Assembly (NCBI GenBank): GCA_045602885.1 | Contig: JAZSCJ010000123.1 | Location: forward strand, 1 to 6,602 | Direction: 5' to 3' | Origin: JAJPXI01 sp045602885 | Lineage (GTDB): Bacteria > Bacillota > Clostridia > Oscillospirales > Oscillospiraceae | Length of the DNA: 6,602 nucleotides | Shown: positions 1 to 4,875 of the stretch, one piece after another | How positions within the stretch are numbered: the first letter of the stretch is position 1 | How the letters are laid out: every line of letters begins with the position of its first letter | Notes under the pieces: generated by a model | The model's input: the letters and a program-made list of their open reading frames with translations, nothing else | Databases searched by the model: none | Told to the model about the DNA's origin: nothing | Program-made: the position numbers and the translations under genes

Positions 1-383
1 AGCCCGCTTGGCCTCCGCCTTGCGGCCATGATGACCTGCTGGCCGAGCAGCTCGGACAGACGGGCGGCCACAGGAGCCAGCGTCAGCTTCTTCAAGGACT
101 TTTCCCACTCTTCCTTGGTGATGGAAGCCTCGTCCTTGCCCTTTTCCACCTGCTTTTTCACATAGGAATCGAAGGTGGCGGCGGGCTTGCCCAAATGGGA
201 GCAGGCGATGACGGCGGCACCCTGCTCCAGCAGATACTGGATGGTGGGCAGCGCGGCGACGATGCGCTTGTCATCGGTGATGGCGCCGGTGGCCTTGTCC
301 TGGGGCACGTTGAAGTCGCAGCGCAGCAGAACCTTTTTGCCGGCGACATTCATATCTTTTACGGTCTTTTTTTGATAATTCAT
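1..383 (-). CDS. pgk: Phosphoglycerate kinase, N-terminal part (cut by window edge, apparent frame break near the edge)
   Basis: Glycolytic enzyme of the cytosol that transfers phosphate between 1,3-bisphosphoglycerate and ADP, giving ATP and 3-phosphoglycerate. Only the first 127 codons are visible. The N-terminal substrate-binding domain is clear: RCDFNVP at residues 21-27, the ITDDKRI segment at 35-41 and SHLGKP at 62-67, then LAPVAARLSELLG. Between HLGKP and LAPVA lies a charged loop of about 35 residues, longer than in the E. coli enzyme; from memory this is typical of Oscillospiraceae Pgk. The start ATG (383-381) has AAGGAG at 396-391, seven bases upstream, and overlaps the trmL stop as ATGA, so translation is probably coupled. 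After VIMA (codons ending at 24) the frame reads ARRRPSG, unlike the family. The neighbouring frame reads GRKAEAKRA, which fits the expected helix, so a non-triplet deletion or assembly error is likely. The family call is secure; intactness is not. Confidence 0.93.
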   Translation of the reverse strand, partial: MNYQKKTVKDMNVAGKKVLLRCDFNVPQDKATGAITDDKRIVAALPTIQYLLEQGAAVIACSHLGKPAATFDSYVKKQVEKGKDEASITKEEWEKSLKKLTLAPVAARLSELLGQQVIMAARRRPSG

Positions 384-871
384 ACCGAAACTCCTTTCAT
401 TTCTCCTTCGCCGCTCAGCTCGGAAAAACCGGTTTGGCGAAGCGCTTCGTAGGTGAGAACGGCGACCGAGTTAGCCAGATTCAAACTGCGGGCGTCGGGA
501 CGCATGGGGATGCGGATGCAGCGGTCGGCATGCTTTTGGCGAAACCACTCGGGCAGTCCAGCGGTCTCCTTGCCGAAAAACAGATAGCAGTCGGGGCGAA
601 ACACGGCCTGATCATAACTGCGGGGGGCCTTGGTGGTGGCCAGCCACAGATCGGGGTCGGGATGCTGCGTGAAAAAGTCATCCAGACTGTCGTACACCTG
701 CAGGTCCACCATGGGCCAGTAGTCCAGCCCGGCGCGCTTGACCGCCTTGTCGGAAATGTCGAAGCCCAACGGGCGGATCAGATGCAGCCGGCTGCGTGTG
801 GCGGCACAGGTGCGGGCGATGTTGCCGGTGTTCATTGGGATCTCCGGCTCCACGAGAACAATGTTGACCAT
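380..871 (-). CDS. trmL: tRNA (cytidine/uridine-34-2'-O)-methyltransferase TrmL, SPOUT family
   Basis: Predicted SAM-dependent enzyme that 2'-O-methylates the wobble base (position 34) of tRNA-Leu isoacceptors in the cytosol. The protein has 163 residues, close to the 157 of E. coli TrmL. The whole SPOUT fold is visible: NIVLVEPEIPMNTGNIARTC at residues 3-22, LHLIRPLGF at 29-37, KRAGLDYW at 45-52, then the trefoil-knot SAM site with FFGKETAGLP at 98-107, IRIPMRP at 119-125 and SLNLANSVAV at 129-138. The start ATG (871-869) has AGAGGAG at 885-879, seven bases upstream, and a strong promoter lies just beyond. The stop overlaps the pgk start by four bases, so the two genes form an operon, an unusual pairing of tRNA modification with glycolysis. 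Residue 26 is Arg where many homologues have Gly or Asn; this is probably tolerated. Whether the tRNA-Leu specificity holds in this lineage is inferred from the family. Confidence 0.95.
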   Translation of the reverse strand: MVNIVLVEPEIPMNTGNIARTCAATRSRLHLIRPLGFDISDKAVKRAGLDYWPMVDLQVYDSLDDFFTQHPDPDLWLATTKAPRSYDQAVFRPDCYLFFGKETAGLPEWFRQKHADRCIRIPMRPDARSLNLANSVAVLTYEALRQTGFSELSGEGEMKGVSV

Positions 872-899
872 GATAACGCTCCTCTTTGAAACAAGCTAC

Positions 900-928
900 A
901 TTGTAATCCAATTTCATGCAGATTTCAA
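900..928 (-). promoter_or_regulatory. Sigma-A promoter of trmL-pgk
   Basis: On the minus strand, TTGAAA (928-923) and TACAAT (905-900) are separated by exactly 17 bases, each box matching the consensus at five of six positions. Transcription would start near 893, leaving a leader of about 20 bases that contains the trmL ribosome binding site. The short leader leaves no room for a riboswitch or T-box. Confidence 0.82.
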
Positions 929-989
929 GGTAAAACAGAGGAAAATGCGAAACAATTTTGCAAAAAATGCGTAAGAACGGATGGACGAA

Positions 990-1001
990 TTTCGGCCGAA
1001 A
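990..1001. promoter_or_regulatory. Palindrome between divergent promoters, possible operator
   Basis: TTTCGGCCGAAA is a perfect 12-base palindrome lying 28 bases upstream of the proB -35 box and about 60 bases upstream of the trmL -35 box. The same DNA can also form AATTTCGGC paired with GCCGGAAATT (989-1016) with one bulged base. Nearby are a second palindrome, TTTTGCAAAA (956-965), and a direct repeat of AAAATGCG at 942-949 and 964-971, 22 bases apart. A repressor or activator site is plausible, but no known operator is recognised. Confidence 0.3.
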
Positions 1002-1029
1002 ATACGCCGGAAATTTGGGATTTCTAAAA

Positions 1030-1058
1030 TAGACAAATGCACAGTAGTGTGCTAAAAT
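1030..1058 (+). promoter_or_regulatory. Sigma-A promoter of proBA with extended -10
   Basis: TAGACA (1030-1035) and TAAAAT (1053-1058) are separated by 17 bases, and TGC directly before the -10 box gives an extended -10 element. Transcription would start near 1065. This decides the proB start: the in-frame ATG at 1057 lies inside the -10 box and cannot be on this transcript. The leader of about 28 bases is too short for a T-box, so proline-dependent control by that route is not supported. Confidence 0.8.
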
Positions 1059-1078
1059 GTCCACAGACAAGCCCGTTT

Positions 1079-1085
1079 GGGAGGA
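1079..1085 (+). promoter_or_regulatory. Ribosome binding site that sets the proB start
   Basis: GGGAGGA lies seven bases before the ATG at 1093. The upstream in-frame ATG at 1057 has no comparable site, and the start codon at 1086 is out of frame. Confidence 0.8.
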
Positions 1086-1092
1086 ATGGAAC

Positions 1093-1902
1093 ATGGAGAA
1101 AACGCACCGTCGCATCGTGGTCAAGGTGGGCACATCCACGCTGACACGCGACAGCGGCGCACTGAACTTACATAATATGGATCACCTGGCCCGCACGCTG
1201 TCCGATCTGCATGGAATGGGCCATGAGATCATTCTGGTGTCCTCGGGTGCCATCGGCGTGGGCACCGGCAAGCTGGGTCTGAGCGAGCGACCCAAGCAGC
1301 TGCGCATGAAGCAGGCCGTCGCCGCCGTGGGCCAGTGTGGGCTGATGCACCTGTATGACAAGCTGTTTGGCGAGTACGGCCATACCGTGGCGCAGATCCT
1401 GCTGACCGGCGAGGACGTGGAGGACACCGTGCGCCGGGAGCATCTGGCCAACACCTTTGCCGCGCTGCTGGAGCTGGGGTGCATCCCCATCGTCAACGAA
1501 AACGACTCGGTTTCCTCAGCCGAGATCGAAACCGGAAAATGCAAGGTGCTGGGCGACAACGACACCCTGTCGGCCATCGTGGCCTGCCTGTGCAAGGCCG
1601 ACCTGCTGGTGCTGCTGTCCGACATCGACGGACTGTACAGCGCCGATCCCCATAAGGACCCCAATGCCGTGCTGATCGAGCGGGTGGAGCAGATCACCCC
1701 CGAGCTGCGTGCTATGGCAGGCGGCGCGGGTACCTGGCGCGGCACCGGCGGCATGGCGACCAAGCTGATGGCGGCCGAACGAGCCATGGCGGCCGGCGTG
1801 GATATGATCATTACCAACGGCGCGAATATGGAAGCGCTGTACGATATTGTGGAAGATAAGCCGGTGGGCACGCGCTTTTGCGCGGGGAGGGACCAAGCAT
1901 GA
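1093..1902 (+). CDS. proB: Glutamate 5-kinase (first step of proline synthesis)
   Basis: Phosphorylates L-glutamate with ATP to gamma-glutamyl phosphate, which is passed to ProA in the cytosol. The protein has 269 residues and is a bare amino-acid-kinase domain. Visible motifs are KVGTST at 11-16 (phosphate loop), VSSGAIGVG at 49-57, NENDSV at 135-140 and LGDNDTLSA at 153-161 (glutamate site), LLSDIDGLY at 174-182, and the signature GTGGMATK at 217-224. It ends after the kinase domain, so the C-terminal PUA domain of the roughly 367-residue E. coli enzyme is absent; short forms of this kind are known in other bacteria. The start at 1093 was chosen over 1057 because of the ribosome binding site at 1079-1085 and the promoter at 1030-1058. 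The stop overlaps the proA start as ATGA, indicating coupled translation. Feedback inhibition by proline is a family property and cannot be read from the sequence. Confidence 0.96.
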   Translation: MEKTHRRIVVKVGTSTLTRDSGALNLHNMDHLARTLSDLHGMGHEIILVSSGAIGVGTGKLGLSERPKQLRMKQAVAAVGQCGLMHLYDKLFGEYGHTVAQILLTGEDVEDTVRREHLANTFAALLELGCIPIVNENDSVSSAEIETGKCKVLGDNDTLSAIVACLCKADLLVLLSDIDGLYSADPHKDPNAVLIERVEQITPELRAMAGGAGTWRGTGGMATKLMAAERAMAAGVDMIITNGANMEALYDIVEDKPVGTRFCAGRDQA

Positions 1903-3167
1903 AAGAGCAAACCAAAATGACTGTTCTGGAAACCCAGGGGCTGGCGGCCAAGTACGCCGCCCGCGTTCTGGCGGTGGCCGGTTCCGATAAGAAAAACCGG
2001 GCGCTGGACGCCATTTGCACGGCGCTGCTGGAGCGAAAGGCCGACCTGTTGGCGGCCAACGCGGAAGATTTGAAGATCGCCCGGAAAAACGGCATGATCG
2101 CGGCCACCTTGGATCGTCTGGCGCTGGATGAAAAACGCATCGATGGCATCGTGGAAGGCGTGCGTCAGGTGGCCGCCCTGCCCGATCCCATCGGACAGGT
2201 CACCAAAATGGAGCGCCGCCCCAACGGCCTTGTCATCGGCCGTCGCCGGGTGCCTCTGGGCGTGGTGGGCATCATCTACGAGGCCCGGCCCAACGTGACG
2301 GTGGACGCCGCCGCCCTGTGTCTGAAGTCGGGCAACGCCGTCATTCTGCGCGGCGGTAAGGATGCCATCCACAGCAACCGCACCACCGTGCAGATCATGC
2401 GTGACGCGCTGGAGTCGGTGGGTCTGCCCCGGGACTGCATCGCACTGGTGACCGATACCAGCCGGGAAAGTGCCACCCAGATGATGAATCTGACCGGGTA
2501 TCTGGACGTGCTCATCCCCCGCGGCGGCAAGAATCTCATTCGTGCCGTGGTGGAAAACGCCAAGGTGCCCGTCATCGAAACGGGCAGCGGCGTGTGCCAC
2601 GTCTATGTGGACGAGCACGCCGATCTGCAGATGGCGGCGGAAATTTTGTACAATGCCAAGTGCTCCCGCCCCTCGGTGTGTAACGCGGCCGAGTGCCTGC
2701 TGGTGCACCGCGCGGTGGCCCGCAAATTCCTGCCCATGGCGTGGGAGTTTTTGAAGAGCAAGAATGTGGAACTGCACGGCGATCCGCTGACTCGGGATAT
2801 TCTGGGCGAGGACGTGGTCATTCCCGCCACCGCCGCCGATTGGGATACCGAATACGGCGACTACAAGTTGGCCGTCAAGATCGTCGGGGACGTGGACGAG
2901 GCCATGAACTTCATTGCCGAACACAGCACCGGCCACTCCGAGAGCATCGTCACCGAGAACTATACCATCGCCCAGCGCTTTTTGGATGAGGTGGACGCGG
3001 CGGCCGTCTATGTCAACGCCTCCACCCGCTTTACCGACGGTTTTGAGTTCGGTCTGGGTGCCGAGATCGGCATTTCCACCCAGAAGATGCACGCCCGTGG
3101 CCCCATGGGCCTGGAGGAACTGACCAGCTCCAAGTACGCCATCTACGGCAACGGCCAGATCCGATAA
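1899..3167 (+). CDS. proA: Glutamate-5-semialdehyde dehydrogenase (gamma-glutamyl phosphate reductase)
   Basis: Reduces gamma-glutamyl phosphate with NADPH to glutamate-5-semialdehyde, which cyclises to pyrroline-5-carboxylate; a ProC elsewhere would finish proline. The protein has 422 residues, a normal length, and belongs to the aldehyde dehydrogenase superfamily. RRVPLGVVGIIYEARPNVT (from about residue 116) and the following SGNAVILRGGKDA form the cofactor-binding part. The catalytic cysteine is most likely Cys261 in RPSVCNAAE. The PROSITE-type ProA signature is matched at residues 329-350 (VGDVDEA, then EHSTGHSESI), and the C-terminal MHARGPMGLEELTSSKY is typical. The ATG at 1899 has GGGGAGGG seven bases upstream; the alternative TTG start at 1878 has no support and would lie further inside proB. 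It overlaps the proB stop by four bases and is followed by a strong hairpin, so proBA appears to be a two-gene operon. Confidence 0.97.
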   Translation: MKEQTKMTVLETQGLAAKYAARVLAVAGSDKKNRALDAICTALLERKADLLAANAEDLKIARKNGMIAATLDRLALDEKRIDGIVEGVRQVAALPDPIGQVTKMERRPNGLVIGRRRVPLGVVGIIYEARPNVTVDAAALCLKSGNAVILRGGKDAIHSNRTTVQIMRDALESVGLPRDCIALVTDTSRESATQMMNLTGYLDVLIPRGGKNLIRAVVENAKVPVIETGSGVCHVYVDEHADLQMAAEILYNAKCSRPSVCNAAECLLVHRAVARKFLPMAWEFLKSKNVELHGDPLTRDILGEDVVIPATAADWDTEYGDYKLAVKIVGDVDEAMNFIAEHSTGHSESIVTENYTIAQRFLDEVDAAAVYVNASTRFTDGFEFGLGAEIGISTQKMHARGPMGLEELTSSKYAIYGNGQIR

Positions 3168-3177
3168 ACAACAAACC

Positions 3178-3211
3178 GGGACGACTGTGATTCAGTCGTC
3201 CCTGTTTCATT
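3178..3211. terminator. Two-way terminator between proA and queT
   Basis: GGGACGACTG (3178-3187) and CAGTCGTCCC (3193-3202) form a perfect 10-base-pair stem with loop TGATT. On the plus strand it is followed by TGTTTCATT. On the minus strand it is followed by a T-rich tail, GGTTTGTTGTTT. It begins 11 bases after the proA stop and ends 8 bases from the queT stop, so it probably serves both convergent genes. Confidence 0.85.
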
Positions 3212-3713
3212 ATAGTGTATTGCGTCTGCGCCGCCATAGGGCAAGCCGGGACAGTGCGCCCAGCAAAAGCAGTCCCAGCACATAGCAGGCAAACACCTCG
3301 CCCAGCGCCACGCCGGGGCCGGTCAGAACAAAGGCCGGCCAAAAGCCGGGGCCGAAGCCGGCCTGATACCAGGCCAGCATACCGCCCACGATAACGCCGT
3401 TGCAAAGCACGGGGGGAAGCGGCGCCAGCCACTTGTTGGGCATCTTCATGGTGAGAAAGGCCGCCAGCGCGCTGGCCGCTGTGCCGCACAGCATATCCAG
3501 CGGGCCGTAGGGCGACAGCAGGTTGGCCACCAGACAGCCCACCGCGATTCCGGGGGCCGTGGCCGGGATCAGAAAGGGCAGCACGGTCAGCGCCTCGGCC
3601 ACGCGAAGCTGGGTATAGCCGTAGGAAGGGCCGGGCAGCAGCAGGGTCAACCCGGCGTAGGCGGCCGCGGTGAGCGCGGCCAGCGTCAAATCCCGAAGGG
3701 GAAATCTGCGCAT
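3210..3713 (-). CDS. queT: QueT-family ECF transporter substrate-binding subunit (queuosine precursor uptake)
   Basis: Integral membrane S component that would bind a queuosine precursor such as preQ1 and pair with a shared ECF energising module; no EcfA or EcfT gene is in this window. The protein has 167 residues and is strongly hydrophobic, with about five or six membrane segments (roughly 8-26, 41-66, 75-90, 98-116, 124-156) and a basic tail WRRRRNTL. The family pattern is visible: an N-terminal LTLAALTAAAYAGLTLLLP, the conserved YGYTQLRVAEALTVLPF at 31-47, and the PPVLCNG segment at 100-106. The ATG at 3713-3711 has GGAGG (3725-3721) seven bases upstream; longer readings of the frame extend through the leader and promoter and are rejected. 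It is a single-gene unit with its own promoter and a structured leader, which suggests ligand control. Assignment rests on recalled family motifs; another small-molecule substrate is possible. Confidence 0.85.
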   Translation of the reverse strand: MRRFPLRDLTLAALTAAAYAGLTLLLPGPSYGYTQLRVAEALTVLPFLIPATAPGIAVGCLVANLLSPYGPLDMLCGTAASALAAFLTMKMPNKWLAPLPPVLCNGVIVGGMLAWYQAGFGPGFWPAFVLTGPGVALGEVFACYVLGLLLLGALSRLALWRRRRNTL

Positions 3714-3719
3714 AAAAAA

Positions 3720-3807
3720 GCCTCCATTTTGGTATTTAGAGAACGGCGGCGCAGCCACCGAACGAACACAGCGCAGGCTGTGCTTGGACCGGGTGTGGAA
3801 ACCAGTC
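3720..3807 (-). promoter_or_regulatory. Structured queT leader, candidate preQ1-type riboswitch
   Basis: The predicted transcript begins at about 3807 and folds at once. Hairpin 1 pairs GACTGG (3807-3802) with CCGGTC (3792-3787) around a nine-base loop. Hairpin 2 pairs CACAGC (3782-3777) with GCTGTG (3772-3767). Hairpin 3 pairs CGGTGGC (3760-3754) with GCCGCCG (3750-3744). The loop of hairpin 1 contains TTTCCA (3801-3796), which can pair over six positions (two G-U) with TGGAGG (3726-3721), the queT ribosome binding site. The result would be a pseudoknot hiding the start of translation. The A-rich stretch between hairpin 3 and the binding site could contact the helices. Known preQ1 riboswitches are pseudoknots found before queT genes, so a preQ1 sensor is a natural hypothesis. 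I cannot assign it to class I, II or III by eye. Confidence 0.5.
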
Positions 3808-3813
3808 GAAGGC

Positions 3814-3842
3814 ATTGTAGCACGCACGCAGGAAATTGTAAA
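3814..3842 (-). promoter_or_regulatory. Sigma-A promoter of queT with extended -10
   Basis: TTTACA (3842-3837) and TACAAT (3819-3814) on the minus strand are separated by 17 bases, with TGC immediately before the -10 box. Transcription would begin near G3807, exactly at the base of the first leader hairpin. Confidence 0.8.
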
Positions 3843-3889
3843 GTGGGGGAATCGGTCGAAGGAAAAACGGTGGGCGTTTGGGTTGACCC

Positions 3890-3918
3890 TTGACATTGAA
3901 AGGGATATTCCGTATAAT
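3890..3918 (+). promoter_or_regulatory. Perfect-consensus sigma-A promoter of tRNA-Pro
   Basis: TTGACA (3890-3895), a 17-base spacer and TATAAT (3913-3918) match the sigma-A consensus at every position. The start would be near 3925, about six bases before the mature tRNA. It diverges from the queT promoter, with 47 bases between the two -35 boxes. Confidence 0.92.
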
Positions 3919-3930
3919 AGATAAGCTAAT

Positions 3931-4007
3931 CCGGGTGTGGCGAAGCTTGGTATCGCGCTTGGTTCGGGTCCAAGAGGCCGTGGGTTCGAATCCCGCCACT
4001 CGGACCA
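3931..4007 (+). tRNA. tRNA-Pro, anticodon CGG
   Basis: A 77-base tRNA with an encoded CCA end. The acceptor stem CCGGGTG pairs with CACTCGG (one G-U pair), followed by discriminator A and CCA (4005-4007). The D arm GCG/CGC encloses AAGCTTGGTAT. The anticodon stem CTTGG/CCAAG (from 3958) encloses TTCGGGT, putting anticodon CGG at 3965-3967, which reads CCG. The T arm GTGGG/CCCGC encloses TTCGAAT. G37 and the overall sequence are typical of bacterial tRNA-Pro. It is a single-gene transcription unit. Confidence 0.96.
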
Positions 4008-4050
4008 AAAATCCAGAATCTGCGTTTGCAGATTCTGGATTTTTGTTTTT
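4008..4050 (+). terminator. Intrinsic terminator of tRNA-Pro
   Basis: ATCCAGAATCTGC (4011-4023) and GCAGATTCTGGAT (4028-4040) form a perfect 13-base-pair stem with loop GTTT. Flanking AAAA and TTTT can extend it, and a T-rich tail follows (TTTTGTTTTT, 4041-4050). The hairpin starts directly after the CCA end, so the primary transcript has almost no 3' trailer outside the terminator. Confidence 0.95.
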
Positions 4051-4062
4051 GCTCGGATGATG

Positions 4063-4097
4063 GGCGCAGGCGGAAACGCGCCGCGCCATTATTTTTT
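4063..4097 (+). terminator. Possible second terminator or attenuator
   Basis: GGCGC (4063-4067) pairs with GCGCC (4083-4087), and GCG with CGC around a GAAA tetraloop (4070-4079), with a small internal loop between. ATTATTTTTT follows (4088-4097). It could back up the tRNA terminator. No good -35/-10 pair is seen in front of the next gene, although TATAAA (4113-4118) and TATAAG (4122-4127) occur. Confidence 0.35.
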
Positions 4098-4157
4098 CCA
4101 CCAATAGGTCGATATAAAGAATATAAGAGAACCATTACGGGAAAAGGAGGAAACGCA

Positions 4158-4805
4158 ATGAGCATCCACGCGGTACAGCAATCGGGATTTCATGCCCGTG
4201 CCGCACTCCACGGAGTGGGCAAAGAAAAGGGAAAGCAGACCGAAGAAAGGTTGCCCGGCGGCGTTTCCGATTCGCAGGCCGGTGTCAGCACCGATCGCTA
4301 TACGCACCATCCGCATCCGGAGATAACCGACGCCCTCACCTACGAGCCGCCCAAAAAGCTCAGCGCCGAGCAGATCGAAAAGCTGGAACAGCAGCTGCAT
4401 GAGAGCATGCGGGATCTGGCGTACAAGATGCTGGGCGCGCAGGCGGATAAGGCCAAGCGCATCGAAACCATGAGCACCGAGGAACTGGCCGAGGTGCTGG
4501 GCATGGGCACCACGCCGGAAACGGCCGAAGCCGCCATCGCCGAGGACGGCATGTGGGGCGTGGACGCCGTTGCCACCCGTCTGATGGATTTCGCCATGCA
4601 GCTGGCCAAGGGCAACCCTGCGCTGGCCGGTGAGCTGCGTGACGCTGTCAAGGTCGGCTTTGAGGCGGTGGGTGACATTGATTCGCTGCCCCAGGTCTGT
4701 CAGGATACCTATGCCGAAACCATGAAGCGCTTTGACTACTGGGAAGAGCACGGCAGCATGGACGGATACGGCCAGACCCCGGCCGAACCCGACCCCGAAC
4801 AATAA
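4158..4805 (+). CDS. Uncharacterised 215-residue protein with a helical C-terminal domain
   Basis: Function not recognised. The ATG at 4158 has a strong AGGAGG (4145-4150) seven bases upstream; the frame is open back to 4026, but that stretch lies in the tRNA terminator. There is no signal peptide or membrane segment. Residues 1-65 look disordered and polar, with a histidine-rich HHPHPE at 50-55. Residues 67-105 are a charged, heptad-like helix (KLSAEQIEKLEQQLHESM) that may be a coiled coil. Residues 116-197 form a compact helical domain with GMWGVDAVATRLMDFAMQLA (131-150) and DSLPQVCQDTYAETMKRFDYW (175-195). That pattern (G-WGV, R-DFA, LA, GF-A, LP, DT, FD) resembles, from memory, uncharacterised Clostridia proteins and perhaps DUF5610-like domains; this is only an impression. 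The tail is acidic and proline-rich. The single cysteine is Cys181. It appears to be its own unit, between the tRNA terminator and a shared hairpin. Confidence 0.8.
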   Translation: MSIHAVQQSGFHARAALHGVGKEKGKQTEERLPGGVSDSQAGVSTDRYTHHPHPEITDALTYEPPKKLSAEQIEKLEQQLHESMRDLAYKMLGAQADKAKRIETMSTEELAEVLGMGTTPETAEAAIAEDGMWGVDAVATRLMDFAMQLAKGNPALAGELRDAVKVGFEAVGDIDSLPQVCQDTYAETMKRFDYWEEHGSMDGYGQTPAEPDPEQ

Positions 4806-4810
4806 AAGAA

Positions 4811-4849
4811 GAAAAATCCCCGGAAACCACTTGGTTTCCTAAGATTTTC
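4811..4849. terminator. Shared terminator hairpin between convergent genes
   Basis: GGAAACC (4822-4828) and GGTTTCC (4833-4839) form a seven-pair stem with loop ACTT. After a CCC/TAA internal loop, AAAATC and GATTTT extend it outward. Read on the minus strand, it is followed by GGGGATTTTTCTTCTTTT, a good T-rich tail for the reductase gene. In the plus direction, the T run is part of the outer stem. It is probably a terminator for both genes and stronger for the minus strand. Confidence 0.7.
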
Positions 4850-4875
4850 TATGTTGTAGGGATTGTGCGCCGAGC

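Noticed and set aside
794..796. Arg26 in TrmL at a position often Gly
   Set aside because: As I recall, homologues such as the Bacillus protein also lack Gly here, so this is probably ordinary variation.
434..889. 151-codon plus-strand frame across trmL
   Set aside because: It is antisense to a clear TrmL and has no promoter or ribosome binding site.
1057..1092. Longer proB start at the ATG at 1057
   Set aside because: This ATG lies inside the -10 box of the proBA promoter and lacks a ribosome binding site. The start at 1093 has GGGAGGA at proper spacing and aligns with the family N terminus.
1059..1092. T-box or other riboswitch controlling proBA
   Set aside because: The predicted leader is only about 28 bases, far too short for a T-box.
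1182..3092. 636-codon open frame antisense to proB and proA
   Set aside because: Both plus-strand genes are unmistakable. The antisense frame is open because of GC-rich codon bias, has no ribosome binding site, spans two genes and gives a low-complexity His/Gly-rich product.
3714..3896. N-terminal extension of queT up to 3896
   Set aside because: The extension would run through the queT promoter and leader. The ATG at 3713 has GGAGG seven bases upstream and starts the family-like sequence.
3931..4050. tRNA-Pro 3' end as an integration site for a mobile element
   Set aside because: No integrase, no duplicated tRNA end and no phage-like genes are visible. The repeat downstream is simply the terminator stem.
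4089..4802. 237-codon open frame antisense to the unknown protein
   Set aside because: The plus-strand frame has a strong ribosome binding site and protein-like domain structure. The antisense product is His/Gly-rich shadow sequence without a binding site.
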